From NCBI GenBank assembly GCA_015039465.1, contig MU129989.1, forward strand, positions 1 through 58,703: 58,703 nucleotides of DNA. Reading direction: 5' to 3'. The DNA is from Phlegmacium glaucopus. Lineage: Eukaryota; Basidiomycota; Agaricomycetes; Agaricales; Cortinariaceae. Both the position numbers and the translations under genes were made by a program. Below are positions 41,801-53,793 of this stretch, piece by piece. The notes under the pieces are model-generated. The model did no database searches. It saw only the letters and a list, made by a program, of their open reading frames with translations, and had not been told where the DNA came from. Position 1 is the first letter of the stretch. Every line of letters starts with the position of its first letter.

Positions 41801-42262
41801 GCCCCAAGTGATGAGTGTGGTCTTCGTGGGATGTGTCGGGAGCATATTCGATCATGCCCACTGTGGCGAGGCAAAGCACCCCGCCGTGATTGTGCCTTTG
41901 TGGTTGAGGATAAAGACAAACCTGGGATGCGTGGGATGAATGTTGCACATGTTCAGTTATTTTTTTCATTTGCATATAATGGTAAAGAATACCCGTGTGC
42001 TCTCGTCAACTGGTTCTCAAGAATGGGTCGATCACGTGACAGTGAGACAGGGATGTGGAAGGTCCGTCCAGATGTCCGACAAGGTCAGCGTTTGTGTTCA
42101 GTCATTCATCTTGATTCATTTCTGCGTGGGGCACATCTCCTCCCCATTTTTGGAGAAAAGTTTTTACCTATCAACTTTGATTATTGTGATTCCCTTGATG
42201 CATTTGCAGGTTACTATGTCAACCATTTTGCAGACCACCATTCCCATGAAATTATATTTTAA
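38803..42262 (+). CDS. Plavaka transposase, open across eight exons
   Basis: Predicted exons are 38803-39780, 39841-40045, 40097-40325, 40379-40508, 40558-40733, 40804-40900, 40950-41550 and 41604-42262. All introns are 49-70 bp with GT...AG ends and every phase agrees, giving about 1024 residues. An N-terminal C2H2 finger (C-x5-C-x12-H-x4-H around FACPLREQGC and HIRTFH) is followed by a Pro-rich linker and the catalytic region: DYEVWFWDPDVVIRNML, GADKTTVSVATGHVEYHPLY, LTPDLLHQVIKGTFKDHL, SSITESRHITAVKKPWRRSS and TNQRLDKLAAARVDF. An alternative start is ATG 38911. No lesion is visible, unlike the neighbouring elements. It would mobilise a CACTA-related (CMC) DNA transposon in the nucleus. Element ends were not identified. 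Confidence 0.9.
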
Positions 42263-42914
42263 TAGTACCACAAGTGGTACTAGTATACTATGATGCCAAT
42301 ACTAGTAGTAGATCTGTTGTTTGGATGCCTGGAAGACAGTGGAACCTTGGAGAGCCTGTTATGTTGGCAAGTAGCTGTTGTTTGCTCTTGATGCTCTGGA
42401 AAAAATATAAAGATTACCCTAAGTGTACCATACTATGCCAGGATTCAAGTTGGAATTATGAGATAAATAGATTGGGTAGAAGTGCTAGAGCCAGGAGACT
42501 GGTCTGGAGTACTGGAGAAAATACTACAAAAATATGAAACTAGGCCTAGTGAGTCTAGTGAGTCTAGCACTTTCCAGCAGTACCAGCAAGCCTAGCAGTG
42601 TGCCATTTTGCTGATGCACTGATCATGTGACGACTGGCTGGCTAGCTTAGTTTTATTTCCCGACTGTGCGTTTTTGGTTTTTTTTTTTTTTTGGTTTCTT
42701 TTTCTTCACATTTATTGTGCGGGGGTTTACGTCCCCTAAGTTACATAGTACATGCGAACAGGTTGTAAGCTAAGAACCCTTATCTAAAACTATAAGAGCT
42801 GTTGAATGTCAGCCTCCCAAGGACGTGAGTTTGTTAGTCGTTATCTTCAAATTTATAACTGTATCACTAGCACGCCCCGTCGTGTCTAGACTACATAGAG
42901 GGACCACTCTATGA
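42263..42914. other. Interval between Plavaka and the membrane-protein gene
   Basis: Contains the perfect inverted repeat AGTACCAC-AA-GTGGTACT (42266-42283) four bases after the Plavaka stop, GTGAGTCTA repeats (42549-42567) and a T14 tract (about 42679). There is no coding capacity. The right end of the Plavaka element should lie here. Confidence 0.5.
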
Positions 42915-43926
42915 TTACCTAACCTTTCCACGAAACAAAGAATCATAAAAAATGACGCCTAAAACGGGAACAATCAACAAGGTGGAAAACGGAGAGTTCA
43001 ACAACACCCCAAATAAACACGCAATAGCCACTGTCAATGCCAAAAGACCGTAATACTGCAACGTGGAACACAATTGCAATTTTACATTCAAAGATTGAGC
43101 CCGAGTGAACTCGCTCGCACGCTGACCCAGGCGGAGTCGGAGTGATTGTGAGGAGGCTGCGCCGCCTGCAACGATGACTACTGCCAGGTTGAAGGAGAGA
43201 GAGATGCAGCCGAATACTTGGAGGATGATATGCAAGGTTTTGGACATTGGGGTTGTAGGGACGTGTGGACTGTCCACTACTGCGCGAGCAAGAGCAAGCA
43301 TAACGATGGAAACAGAAGCTAGAAATGTTGCCTATAATGAAACAAGCATTTCAACAGGAGAAAAATTGGTCAAAGAAAAGGAAAAGGTTTACTATGATGA
43401 CGATTGATGAAAAATCGTTGATGACAGAGCCTAGTTCGTGTGCTGTTGCATCTGTTCGATTAGTGAAAACCGTTCGTCCGAAATATCCTGGTTCTGAACC
43501 CGGTACTATTGTTGGACTCGGGTTTGAAGGTCTCGAACGAGTACTCGGTGTGCGTGAAAGAATGACTACAGGCCCTAGATGTGGTACCCGCCTTCGACCA
43601 GTTTCTGGCATCACAATCGTTGGTGGCGGTTCTGCGATAAATGGCGATGGTATGGTGGTAGAACTCGGGGGCCGATTACCTTCATCTTGACGGATGGAAA
43701 TCTGATGCGATGGTGAGAGTAATAAAGCGGCGTGTATTTCTTGAATGCTTTTCTTCATCTCATCGAATTCAGTAGCAGATATGGACTGAGATGTCGTCGC
43801 GTTCTGTCCATGAAGTGACTCTGGCAAAAATGAACTGTTCGATCTAGATAGATAATTGGATTGTGGCATACACGCACCAGGACTCTGTGGGCGAGGGATA
43901 CGCTCAGTGGGATTATTAAGACGCAT
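42915..43926 (-). CDS. Putative four-helix membrane protein
   Basis: Two predicted exons (43393-43926 and 42915-43331) are joined by a 61-bp intron in phase 0, giving about 316 residues. The start is ATG 43926 (MRLNNPTERI). The first 175 residues are hydrophilic and Ser/Pro-rich, with a short helical stretch (FDEMKKSIQEIHAALL). The C-terminal exon has four hydrophobic segments: FLASVSIVMLALA, IILQVFGCISLSF...VVIVAG, YYGLLALTVAIACLFGVLL and LLIVPVLGVIFY. The short tail is basic (FRGKVR). No family is recognised. Codon use resembles the neighbouring host genes rather than the transposons. Confidence 0.7.
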
Positions 43927-44807
43927 GATCTGTTGGATGATAGAATAGGAGGTGGAAGTGGCGCCCGTCTTGACTTAGTCACGGATTCCGAGCCCTTTTA
44001 AGGGCTGAGTCGTTACCGTTGCATAGCCTTTGGTCCGGTTTTGGTCTGTGGGCAGGCGTTATTGCGCTCTGTAAGTCTTAATGACAATGAAATTCCATCC
44101 ATCCAATTTGGGCACCTCAAGTACACGGACATTTCAGAAAACCTTGATAGCATTATTTTGAACCAATGAATTGTTGAAATTTGGGATGTCGGTCTATGGA
44201 ATGCGACAGAGAGTGATTAAGGAGGAACTAGTAGTCAATGGCTCTGAGTAGGTGAATACTGAGTATATTGGTATAAAGGGAAGAGGGTCATCTCAAGTGG
44301 TTTGACTAACTTATATACATTGCACAGGTGGCCCGGGCTACTTTTATCTACGAGTGCTTTCCGCTATTGGTAGATGTTCAGTGACGAATTATGATGCAAT
44401 ATGATGTGATAATGACGTGATTAGAACGATTTCACAATAAGGAAAACTCCATCCGTCTGGCTCGTCTGGCGCCACACACCAGACGCCACCAGATTGCCAT
44501 ATCTGGTATGGTGACATAATAACGCTCCCGACGCCATAAAAGTTTCACTACAAATTAATTCTGATGCCAGACAAGTTTTCTGATAACATCAGTAGATTCT
44601 GACCTAGGTGTATCATAAGTTTGTCAGTTTGTCACATATCGGCCCAACAAAAAGGCAGGTGACAAGAAAAATACAAGGAAAATGTACGATACAGAAAGAA
44701 GTTCCGAGTTATGCCTAAATCATCCAATTCCACCAAAGTTTTTACAAAGTTCCAATAATACTCCCAATAACTCGATTTCCTTCCCTTTCCCTCCAAAAGT
44801 TTTTAAA
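43927..44807. other. Intergenic, between the membrane-protein and GH79 genes
   Basis: Holds the promoter of the minus-strand membrane-protein gene and the 3' end region of the GH79 gene. A short inverted repeat around CACCAGA / TCTGGT lies near 44473-44510. Nothing else is recognised. Confidence 0.5.
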
Positions 44808-47170
44808 TCACCAGAGACAGAGACCCCAACCTACCAACCCCAGCATCACACCAACCACCACCCCTTGGAAACTCAAATGTTGCTTCATTCCCAACGCACC
44901 ACTAAAACTTCCTTTACTCGTACTCCCCAATTCACTCTTGGCGTCCATCCCCGTATGTCCATTCGAAGTAGCCAACAGGGCTGGATCAACAGTGGCCGTC
45001 CCTGCCGTTTTAGTCAAGACTGTGGTTGCAAAGGTGCGAGAGGCGGCTCCCGAGTTTTCGGTCAATGCGGAAGAGGAGAGGAAGACGAGAGCAGCGCAAG
45101 GAGCTGGGACTACGATCGTGCATGTACCTGGCGGAGAACAAGAGACGGTTTGAATGCTTTCGGTTCCTTGCAAACGACCGTCCGAAGAAAAGGTGTCACC
45201 GAGTGTCTGGAGAGAGAAAAAAACGTCAATTAGAAAAGGATTGAAAACGAGAGGGAGGAAAAGATAAAATAAATTCGATTTACCTGACCAGCCCACGAGA
45301 AATTGCCTTTCTGCGCCACCGAACTCGCCTGCAAATACTTGACTTGTACTTGAGTCACCCCTCCAGACCCACCAACGCCGTTCAAATTCAACTGGACGCT
45401 CAAATCACTTGCACCACTTGCATCGGAGACGTAGTTGAACAACAACACTCTCGCTAAATTACCGCCATCGTAAATGGCATATGCCGGTGTGAAGATGTTG
45501 GCATTATTGGGTAGGAGGTCGAGGATTTGGGTGGTGTTGGATGAGCCGAGTACTTCTGCCATGACGAGGGAGGAATAGTAAATAGGACCAATGGTCCATG
45601 CTCGAAAAGTACTTTGGTTGGTAGGGGGTGCTGGATAGGAGATATATATAAGGACAGGTAGATAGGGGGATGAAAGAAAAACATACGAGTAAATGGGTTA
45701 TAAAAAACACTCTGACCTCCCACATGGAACAACGCCCCCGAGAAATTCGAATAAGCCATCTGCATAGCATAATCCAAACCCCACAACGCAGCTCCAAACG
45801 AATCAGAGATGCCTACGAAACCACCACACGAAGCAGTATTGGTTTCGAACATCAACAGTTTCTTGCCTTTAGTCTGAGCGAAATTCGTAGAGTTGAGGTA
45901 AGGAGCCACGATCAATACCCCAGAGGTGTGATTTAGGTAATTAGGGAACGTTTGTTGAGGATCTTGGGGTGTCCCGATACCGAATTGTGCGAAACAGTTG
46001 TCGGTAGGATAACTTAAAAAAAAAAAAGAAAAAAGAATAAGTGTCCGTATGAAAGAAAAGAAAAGGGCAAGCTAACTGTTCCACAGCCAAAAACGCCAAT
46101 TCGGTACTAAATGCATCGACGAAACCAGTATCCCAAACCATCTCTGGGATCCATGCTCCCGTAGCAATATTAGGTCCAATTAATAAATTCTGATTCTGAA
46201 TATTCGGATCGCTCGCCATTGCGTTGACCAAAAGCGAGAATTCACCAAGGTAATCGTAAGGTCCGTAGGTTGCCGGTCGATGACCATGGGCAGCGTAAAG
46301 ATCCGGTTCGTTACCGACTTGAAGTCCGATGAGACGGTCACCGAGAATTTGTTGACCTTGTTCTGCAATGCCAAGACGAAAGTTTGATGTATCGTTGAAA
46401 GGAATACCAAGGTGCCATCTGACATTTACAAGAGAGGAGATGTTGGCGAGCATGTATAGGAGTTCGGGCGTGAATATGAGAGGGGGAGTTTGAGTCTAAG
46501 ATAGTGAGTGAGATCTCCGTTTCATTTTTTTTTCTGTGGAAAGAAGGATTAATTACCGGGTTGGAAACACCGCTGAGATCTTTTTCAAGAATACGGCCGT
46601 CTGGAGTGCTGGGTACTAAGACAGCTGTTTCTTGAGTGTTGCCTCCCACGCGAATATCGATTGCGCCAGAACGCTGTTGGAGGTTTGCCATGAGATTGAG
46701 GAATGGAACCTGCAAGACGGATCTAATAAATGCGCATGAGCCAATAATCAAACTGACACAAAAAAATGCAGAACGAACGCATTCTTCCCCACTATTGTGT
46801 AAAGTAAAATTGAGTTTTTTTCTTGACTTGGTCGACGATGGATGTGGGGGATGAACTTACAGACTTGATTGACCACTGACATCTCTATCGAGAACCCAAA
46901 AAACGACCCGCCTTGCTGTATCGACGCACCAGGCGGTACAGCATTTTGAAGTTGAATGGAAAACTGTGTCGTCAATGCTTGCGGACCAGGTGGAGGGGGT
47001 GGGTTGAGCGTGGTTGGATTGTAGGCGGCTGCACCAGTGTAACTGCCGGCTGCAGCTGTGCCAGTGGTCGTTGCAGCAAGTGGTGCCTGTGAATAGACAG
47101 TGACGGCCTGAGCCGAAGAAGAAATGGCGCCAAGAGAAAGGAGAAGACTTGGCAGGGTCGGGACTTTCAT
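44808..47170 (-). CDS. Secreted glycoside hydrolase family 79 (beta-glucuronidase-like)
   Basis: Predicted exons are 46861-47170, 46775-46791 (17-nt microexon), 46557-46709, 46077-46495, 45687-46012, 45284-45630 and 44808-45206. All phases agree, giving 656 residues. A signal peptide is visible (MKVPTLPSLLLSLGAISSSAQA). The (beta/alpha)8-type domain has GFSIEMSVVN, VRVGGNTQETAVL, the acid/base Glu in VGNEPD and the nucleophile Glu in LMFETNTASCGGF. The C-terminal beta-sandwich follows, including GNLARVLLFNYVS. The tail is Ser/Thr-rich and ends in a hydrophobic segment, suggesting a GPI anchor. GH79 enzymes remove glucuronic acid from proteoglycans or plant arabinogalactan outside the cell. 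Transcribed divergently from the acyl-CoA oxidase. Confidence 0.88.
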
Positions 47171-48314
47171 TTATGGTAATAACTAATTAACCCTGCCAAT
47201 ATGCAATGCAAATTGATTAAAGAATCGAAAAACGAGAAACGAGAGACTTTGGTGAAGGAAGGAGTGCAACAGTCGTTTCCAGGCCAGTAAAGGCCATTAT
47301 TTCACGAACCGGCCCGAACTACTGCGCATCCAGGGGGTGAGAAGTACTACAACAGTTGAAAGTATATTTAGTATGTTGATGTCGCAAATACAACTATTAT
47401 CATCCAAGGAGAACAAAAATCATCCATTTAGCGGGGTGGATTCTTGGATAACACTACTTTATGGATCAATATCCACTCAGCTTTATTTTCCTTTTCTCCA
47501 TGTCTTATCTTCATTCTGCCTCGGCTATTGCTGCTTCTCTTTTGCTGTCTTTCACTTTCATGACACCTTACTTGGCATCCGATCATTCTTTTCTCTAGGA
47601 ATTGCCAGGTGTACTTGTTCCAACGATTCTATTTTCGGACTTGAAGCCAAAGCGCTCATGATTATCACTTCATGGAACTCATTCTGTGAATAAAAAGGGC
47701 ATAATACTAAACCCTGCACTTTGGCATGTTGCGGAAATCGAGTGTGGGACCACCATATATGAACAGCAAGTTCAGTGGTTGTATTGAGCTCGCCACAAAC
47801 CCCTAAAGAGTTACAAATAAGTGAACGCTACTGATGCCAGTGATGGTGTCCAAAAATAGTTCAACACGGCATCAAGAAAATTTAGTAACACTTATCATAA
47901 GCTTCTAATCACCATCAAGTTGGAAGTCACTAAGCCCAACTAAGTCTGACCATGCTTAGGGCCCTCCTTTCCCCCCCTCTTGGCCTTCACGTATCGGTTA
48001 TTCGTTTGTAGGCTTCAAGTAGGCTTCACACTTGTCACAATGATCCAATCCACGAAGGCGAGGGTATGTTTGCGTGTTTGCGTGGTTTTTATGACCATCT
48101 TATGCAGCTCCTGTTTCTTGCCATTTACGAGTATGTATATATCTCCGTCGAAAGGTTTGGGAAGCGTGGGAGAAGATCTAGATAACACTGATTCTATTAT
48201 TATAGTTCCTCGCGAGGCATCCGGCTGAATCGCTTGCCGAATGCCGGGTCAAATCTCTGACGACACTGTTCTTTGTTGGATAACTTGTGGATAACTCTGA
48301 CTCCGTTCTTGTTG
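47171..48314. promoter_or_regulatory. Divergent intergenic region between GH79 and acyl-CoA oxidase
   Basis: 1.1 kb shared upstream of two genes transcribed in opposite directions. ORFs inside are short and lack family features. It presumably holds both promoters. No binding site can be assigned with confidence. Confidence 0.4.
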
Positions 48315-51186
48315 ATGTCGAGCATGAAGCCTTACGATCCAAACCAGCAGACGGCTCTTGATATGGCTATCGCTAGGAGCCGTACTTCTATCACAGTCGA
48401 GAATGTACGCAACTTTCTTCACCGTGAGCGCTTCCCGAAGATTCGTACATCAACCTAGCTCAATAACAATGGACTGTGCCTAGATGGTTATGATGCATGG
48501 GAGCGACGGCGAAAGATAGTTGATATTCTGGAAAGAGATCCTGTGTTCGACAAGTCGCAAAGGTGAGCGATTCTTACTCATGGCTCGAGTTGTTAACACA
48601 TGTTTTGCCCTTGTAGACAGTTTATGAACAGGACTGAGAGATATGAACGTGGCCTTTCAATGACGAACAGAATATTTGAGCTGGAAACAATCCACGGTTG
48701 GAGTGAACTGGAAACAAGAACAGCCTTTGCAGTTCTTGACGAGTCACTTCCCATTGGTTTGCACAACGTTGGTGAGCTCTCACCGTCTTCTTCTTTGGAA
48801 TAACAACAATATTATACACATACAGCTTTCCAACCCGTATTCATGCTCCAAGGTGGGCCAACCCTCTTGAAAAAGTATGGTTCCCTCATCTCCACTCGGG
48901 GCATCCTTGGCTGCTACCTTCAAACCGAGCTCGGACATGGGACTGGCGTTTCTCAGCTTGAAACTACAGCCACCTTCCTTCCATCTACACAAGAATTCGA
49001 AATCCACTCACCTACTCTTACAAGTAGCAAATGGTGGATCGGGTCATTGGGCAAGACATCGACGCATGGAGTCCTCCAAGCTAAATTAATTCTTCCAGGG
49101 GGCAAAGATGTAGGCCCACATTTGTTTTTGATTCAACTAAGGTCTATGGGTATGAAATTAAACTCTGTCCTTACCGTTGTGAATCCATTTTGGACATGTG
49201 TTTAGATGATCATAAGCCCCTACATGGTATCACCATTGGAGATATCGGTACTTGCATTCCCCCCTACGAGTGCATATTCTCTATTCTCATCAAAGTGCAA
49301 TTATCCAAGGTCCTAAAGCGTGCGACGGGTACTCACCCACTGATAATGGATTCGCGCGTTTCGACCGAGTTCGTATCCCGAAAGAGAATATGCTCTCCGG
49401 TTTCGCACAAGTAACCTCAGAGGGCGAATACATGCAACCTCCACACGCGAAGTTGAGTTATGGAGGAGTAAGTGCATTTTTCATGACCTGGCTATGAGGA
49501 ATCTGACGTATCTTGCTGCTAGATGCTTTACATCCGCGCAAAGTAAGCTCTCAAGTCTCTGATTCTCATCCGTTGATGAACGTTTGGTAGTATGGTGGCC
49601 GGCGGAGGCTGGTTGATTGCTAAAGGTGTGTTCCGAAGACATTTCACAAGGCTTGCCCCGATGCCTATCTTTGCTTTTTTTTTACAGCCGCGACGGTTGC
49701 AATCCGTTATGCCACTGTCCGAAGGCAAGGCGAACGAGGACTAGACGGACTCGAAAAGCAGATCATTTCATACCCCTCGGTATTTTATCGACTCCTTCCA
49801 ATTCTGTCCCGAGCGTATATGTTCATACAATTAGGAGTGACATTGGTTCGTTTTCGGTTTCTTTTTGATCTGTTTCCTTCCTAAAAATTAACAAATCCTT
49901 TAGGTGTCTTCTTTTGAAACCATGGCAAGCCGGCTCTTGAATGGTGATACCTCTCTTCTAGCCGAGATGCACGCCACCACAAGTGGTTTGAAAATCCTAG
50001 TATCAAGTTGTGGTGTACAAGATATTGAAACTGCGCGTCGCTCGATGGGCGGGCATGGATATAGCGCATTCGCAGGGCTTGGAAGATTGTATGCGGATTA
50101 CCTGCCAAGTGTGACGTAGGTCCTCTGTTCAATTTACAACTATCAAATATCATTTACTGTTGTCACGGTATGTTTCTAGTTACGAGGGAGATAACTTTGT
50201 TTTGGACCAACAAGTCGTCCGCTCTGCTCTCAAATCATATCGCAATCTATTCTCCTCTAACCCGCCTTCCCCATCATCTCTTTCTCCATCCTCGAATTAC
50301 CTCCGCCTCCTTCTCACTCCACCAGCGTTAAATGTCTCCCCATCAATCCAAGACTTTGCGGACCCAAATATCTCTATCCTTCTGCTCGAATTACGCGCGG
50401 CCCTAATCGTACAGGACCATGCGAAGAATTTAGCCGCAAGCGATAATCCAGACATTGATGCAAGTGTGAATCAACGCGTATCTAAAGCCGTGACGGAGGC
50501 ATTTGTTGCTGTTCAAGTTGCGGGGATGATCAAAGGTTTGGAGGAGGTGGGTGTGAAGGGACATGATGCGAATGTAGTTAGGAAGGTTTACCTCCTTGTA
50601 GGTCATTTCTTAGTCTTCTCCTACTGGATTCTGATCTTATTACATTAGTATCTCTTGACGGTGGTGGAAGGTGCACTCGTAGACCTCCTCTCTTTTGGAG
50701 TGATACGTCCAACAGTGATATACGGAGAGTCAACCTCGTATCCAAAGGATCCTACGCGCTCTGTCCGCCTTGCTATTCAACATTTATGTCAAGAATTGTT
50801 ACCAGAAATCATTGGATTGACGGATGCTTTTGGATTTACGGATTGGGATTTGGATAGGTTAGTAGTTGGTTTCTCTCTCTCTCTTGGCTTTTGGCAACAT
50901 TCTCTCTTACATTTCCATAACCGACATTTTCAGTGCATTGGGAGTTTATAATGGAAAAGTGTATGAAGCTCTGTGGGATCGTGCTCAGACGGAACCGTTG
51001 AATCGGACAGAAGTATCTGCGGCGTATGAGGTGAGGGCGTCTATGCAATATGAAATTTCTAACCCCCCCGAGTTCATGGATTTCATTTTATTTCTTCTCG
51101 CTTTATTTTTTTAGGCCTCTATCAAGCATATCCTTCAGCGCGGGCAGAGATTGGCCGCTGCTGGCGGTGCTAGCGCAAAACTCTAA
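48315..51186 (+). CDS. POX1: Peroxisomal acyl-CoA oxidase
   Basis: Fourteen predicted exons: 48315-48423, 48484-48562, 48617-48771, 48826-49149, 49206-49247, 49310-49467, 49523-49542, 49591-49625, 49688-49845, 49904-50115, 50180-50597, 50649-50857, 50934-51030 and 51115-51186. Every phase agrees, giving 695 residues, the usual size. It catalyses the first step of peroxisomal beta-oxidation (acyl-CoA to trans-2-enoyl-CoA, giving H2O2) using FAD. Landmarks are GCYLQTELGHGTGVSQLETTA, FEIHSPTLTSSKWWIG, DNGFARFDRVRIPKENML, ARRSMGGHGYSA and TYEGDN, whose Glu is the expected catalytic base. The C-terminus is AKL, a peroxisomal targeting signal 1. ATG 48315 is chosen as the first in-frame ATG before KPYDPNQQ; ATG 48324 is possible. 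The start of intron 1 (GTGAGC at 48424) is the least certain splice site. Confidence 0.92.
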
Positions 51187-52137
51187 TACGTTGTCGTTTT
51201 TATAATCCGTGCAAACGCGGGGTGCCTTTGCCATAGCCAGCCCGTTTGTCCTTCTCAACGGCTTTTCGTGCGCCCCTTTTTTTCGTCCCCCTCTTACTCG
51301 ATGTCTTTTGGGAAGAATCGGAAGAACCTTGGACCCCTTTCCTTGTAACTCATTTTTTTATATACCTTTTGTCCATGGAATCTATGGAAATATTATTGAT
51401 TTTCAGAGTCCACTTCTTGAAGACATTTGGATTTTACACAAATGATCTTTGATTGAAAGGTTATAAAAGTTGAGGATAATTCTAGTCTCGTACCAATCAG
51501 TGGACATGATTTTTGCACGTGGGTCAGGTGGGTTCGCTTAGTTGAGCCTAGTAAGGCCAATTCTACCCTTGATCAACGACTAAAATGAGAAGTATTTGAT
51601 AAAAACGGACAAGGCATTGGTACCTATGTTATCAGTCGAATCTCGTCCACTTGTCTGCGTTAGACTCTACTATGAGGCTCTGGGATTGCTGCTATAACCT
51701 GAGTGGGTGGCATATCAATATGTTGTGAGAAGTGCTATGTGTTACTGCTGAATTAATTTAAATGGTACAGTACTCTCCAGTTCAAGACCTAGACACAGGC
51801 TCAGCCAAAAGTTGGGAGTTCAACCAAAGTTTGGGAGTTCAACTGAAGGCTGAATGGTGGCCAAAAATTGGGAATGTGACCAGACAACCTGTCACCTAGC
51901 AGGGGATCCCAAAAGGAAAGGATAGGGACTCCTACTGATTCAATATTCAATCAATATACAATGTTCCAACCTCTGGCAAGTTGAACATACTTGTTCAACC
52001 TCATTCACAACTCAGATTGATCATAGATTCTAAATCATATCATTCAGCTGGGGTTCATTGTAGGCACAACCATTTTCTGGAATCTGGATAGACCAAAAAG
52101 ATAGAAAAAACCAGGTCTTATGGTGGCAGAAGCCTTA
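51187..52137. other. Non-coding interval with a CAGGGGATCC repeat
   Basis: No gene is supported. CTAGCAGGGGATCCC followed by AAAGGAAAGGATAGGGACTCC near 51896 matches the inner part of the insertion at about 1165-1215. Duplicated TTGGGAGTTCAAC words lie near 51814-51843. Confidence 0.5.
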
Positions 52138-52612
52138 GGGTCTGTTCGGTACACATAAGTCAGTCATATTATAGCTTATTGATGGCAGCTGATGGCATCG
52201 GGTTGTTCCGGTTTGCCAAACCTTACCACACATACCTAATTAGTCCATCACGAATATTTTAATTTGTAGTACCAAATAAATAAATAAACATTATGAAAAT
52301 ATTTGAGTGACTAGATCTCCCTCCCCCCAAATCCGGTGGGTCTCCTGCAAATACTGAGAAATACATATAGCTATGTTTAAGATACTTCCGAATGGGATCC
52401 ATGGATTTCTTAGCATTTGCAGGACCTACTGGCTTTTGGGAATATTTTCATAATGTTTATTTAATTATTTGGTACTACAAATTAAAATATTCATGATGGA
52501 CTAATAGTAATTAGGTATGTATGGTAAGGTTTGGCAAACCGGAACAACCCAATGCCATCAGCTGCCATCAATAAGCTATAATATGACTGACTTATGCATA
52601 CCGAACAGACCC
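52138..52612. mobile_element. Tourist/PIF-Harbinger-like MITE, TSD TTA
   Basis: 475 bp beginning GGGTCTGTTCGGTA and ending TACCGAACAGACCC, flanked by TTA at 52135-52137 and 52613-52615. The arms are inverted copies over roughly 170 bp and inner segments (TCCTGCAAAT / ATTTGCAGGA) also pair, so almost the whole element is a hairpin. The terminus GGGTCTGTT and the TTA duplication are typical of Harbinger-derived MITEs. It has no coding capacity. Confidence 0.9.
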
Positions 52613-52615
52613 TTA

Positions 52616-53134
52616 GTGATGCTAAAGTTCAGTTTGGTTTGGTTCTTCAACCATTTTTGAAGAACCAAGAACTGAACTGAAGGGCTCTGTTGCTGAACTG
52701 AACCAGAACTGAAACCAGAACCAATAGAACCAGTTCAGTCGGTTCAGTCTGGTTCTAGGACAGGTTTGAACTGTTGAACTGATAAAAAGAATTTAAATTA
52801 TATTATTCCAATACAATATGGGGGTACTTTAATGAGCTACTAGTACACTACTAACATTAATGAAATAGACCCCTCATTTGTCCATTCATTTGTTGTCATC
52901 TGTTTGTGTTTGTTTGTTGTTCATTCAGTGCAGTTGATCTTGGTTTGTCGGCCAAGGGTGGGACAGGAGGGAGGCAAAGCCATTCATATCTGTGTCAAAT
53001 AACAAACTGTATGTAATTATGCATCTTTATTATTTCTCCTCCTATCTATTATTTATTCCAAGCCCCTCTTTACTATTTATATTCTGCCTTGTATCACCGT
53101 CGTACAAACCCGTCACTCTCCGGGAATGGAGAAG
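52616..53134. other. Interval with ACTGAACC/GGTTCAGT repeats
   Basis: 52625-52775 is built of TTCAGT, ACTGAA, GGTTCT and AGAACC words, including the hairpin GGTTCTTCAA-CCATTT-TTGAAGAACC (52638-52663). It resembles in style the subterminal arrays of the TIR family, but no TIR was seen. The rest up to the LTR is featureless. Confidence 0.45.
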
Positions 53135-53715
53135 TGTTACATTCCATCTTACGGGACTCCGGTCCGACTCGACGGAGTTGTTTCCGGTAGTCCGTACTCC
53201 TTTCCAGTACTCTCCCTTGTTTCCGGTTCTACTCCACCTACGTCCGACTCCGAGACTTTTCCATATCATTCCAACTCTTCCGACGTCACTCCAAATCCAT
53301 TACCACTTCTTCACCCCTACCACTATTCTTTGTCATCATCCTTCCCACCATCAGTCAGCATACCCGCCATGGATTATTCACCCAAGAATGCAGGACCTTT
53401 CCGGGAGCAGAACGCAGCACTTATATTTATCTTTTATATTTCGGTTGCTATTCCTTTATTTATTTAAGTACTCGAAACTTGTATGTTTTCCCTCAGTTCA
53501 AATATCAACTTAGTTTCCTCCTCTTGTTTTTCCTCTAAGTCACTGAGGCCTTCCGACTTGTTACTTTCTTCTTCCGTTCCGAAATCAGGACACCTTAGGA
53601 GCTGGGCGGCACAGCACACATGCTGAGGCCAACGTCCTTTCCGGGTTACTGTTCCGGTTCTGTTCCGTCTGTTCCGGAGTAACTCCCACGTGACTCCTTT
53701 GTTTTAAACTTAACA
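53135..53715 (+). repeat. 5' LTR of the chromovirus
   Basis: 581 bp from TGTTACATTCCATC to TTTTAAACTTAACA, colinear with the solo LTR at 14498-15077. It is rich in TCCG words. The left flank ends AGAAG, which would be the target duplication; its partner is not in view. Confidence 0.9.
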
Positions 53716-53793
53716 GTATATTCGAACTGCTCACCCACTCCTATGCAAACTTGTTCTAAAACTTCCAAAACACAATTACCAATACAAGAAAAT

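Noticed and set aside
44682..45233. Plus-strand ORF antisense to the GH79 gene
   Set aside because: Shadow of the GH79 coding sequence; no family feature.
47337..47693. Plus-strand 118-codon ORF upstream of acyl-CoA oxidase
   Set aside because: Starts with a non-ATG-like context in a promoter region, hydrophobic with no family match; likely chance.
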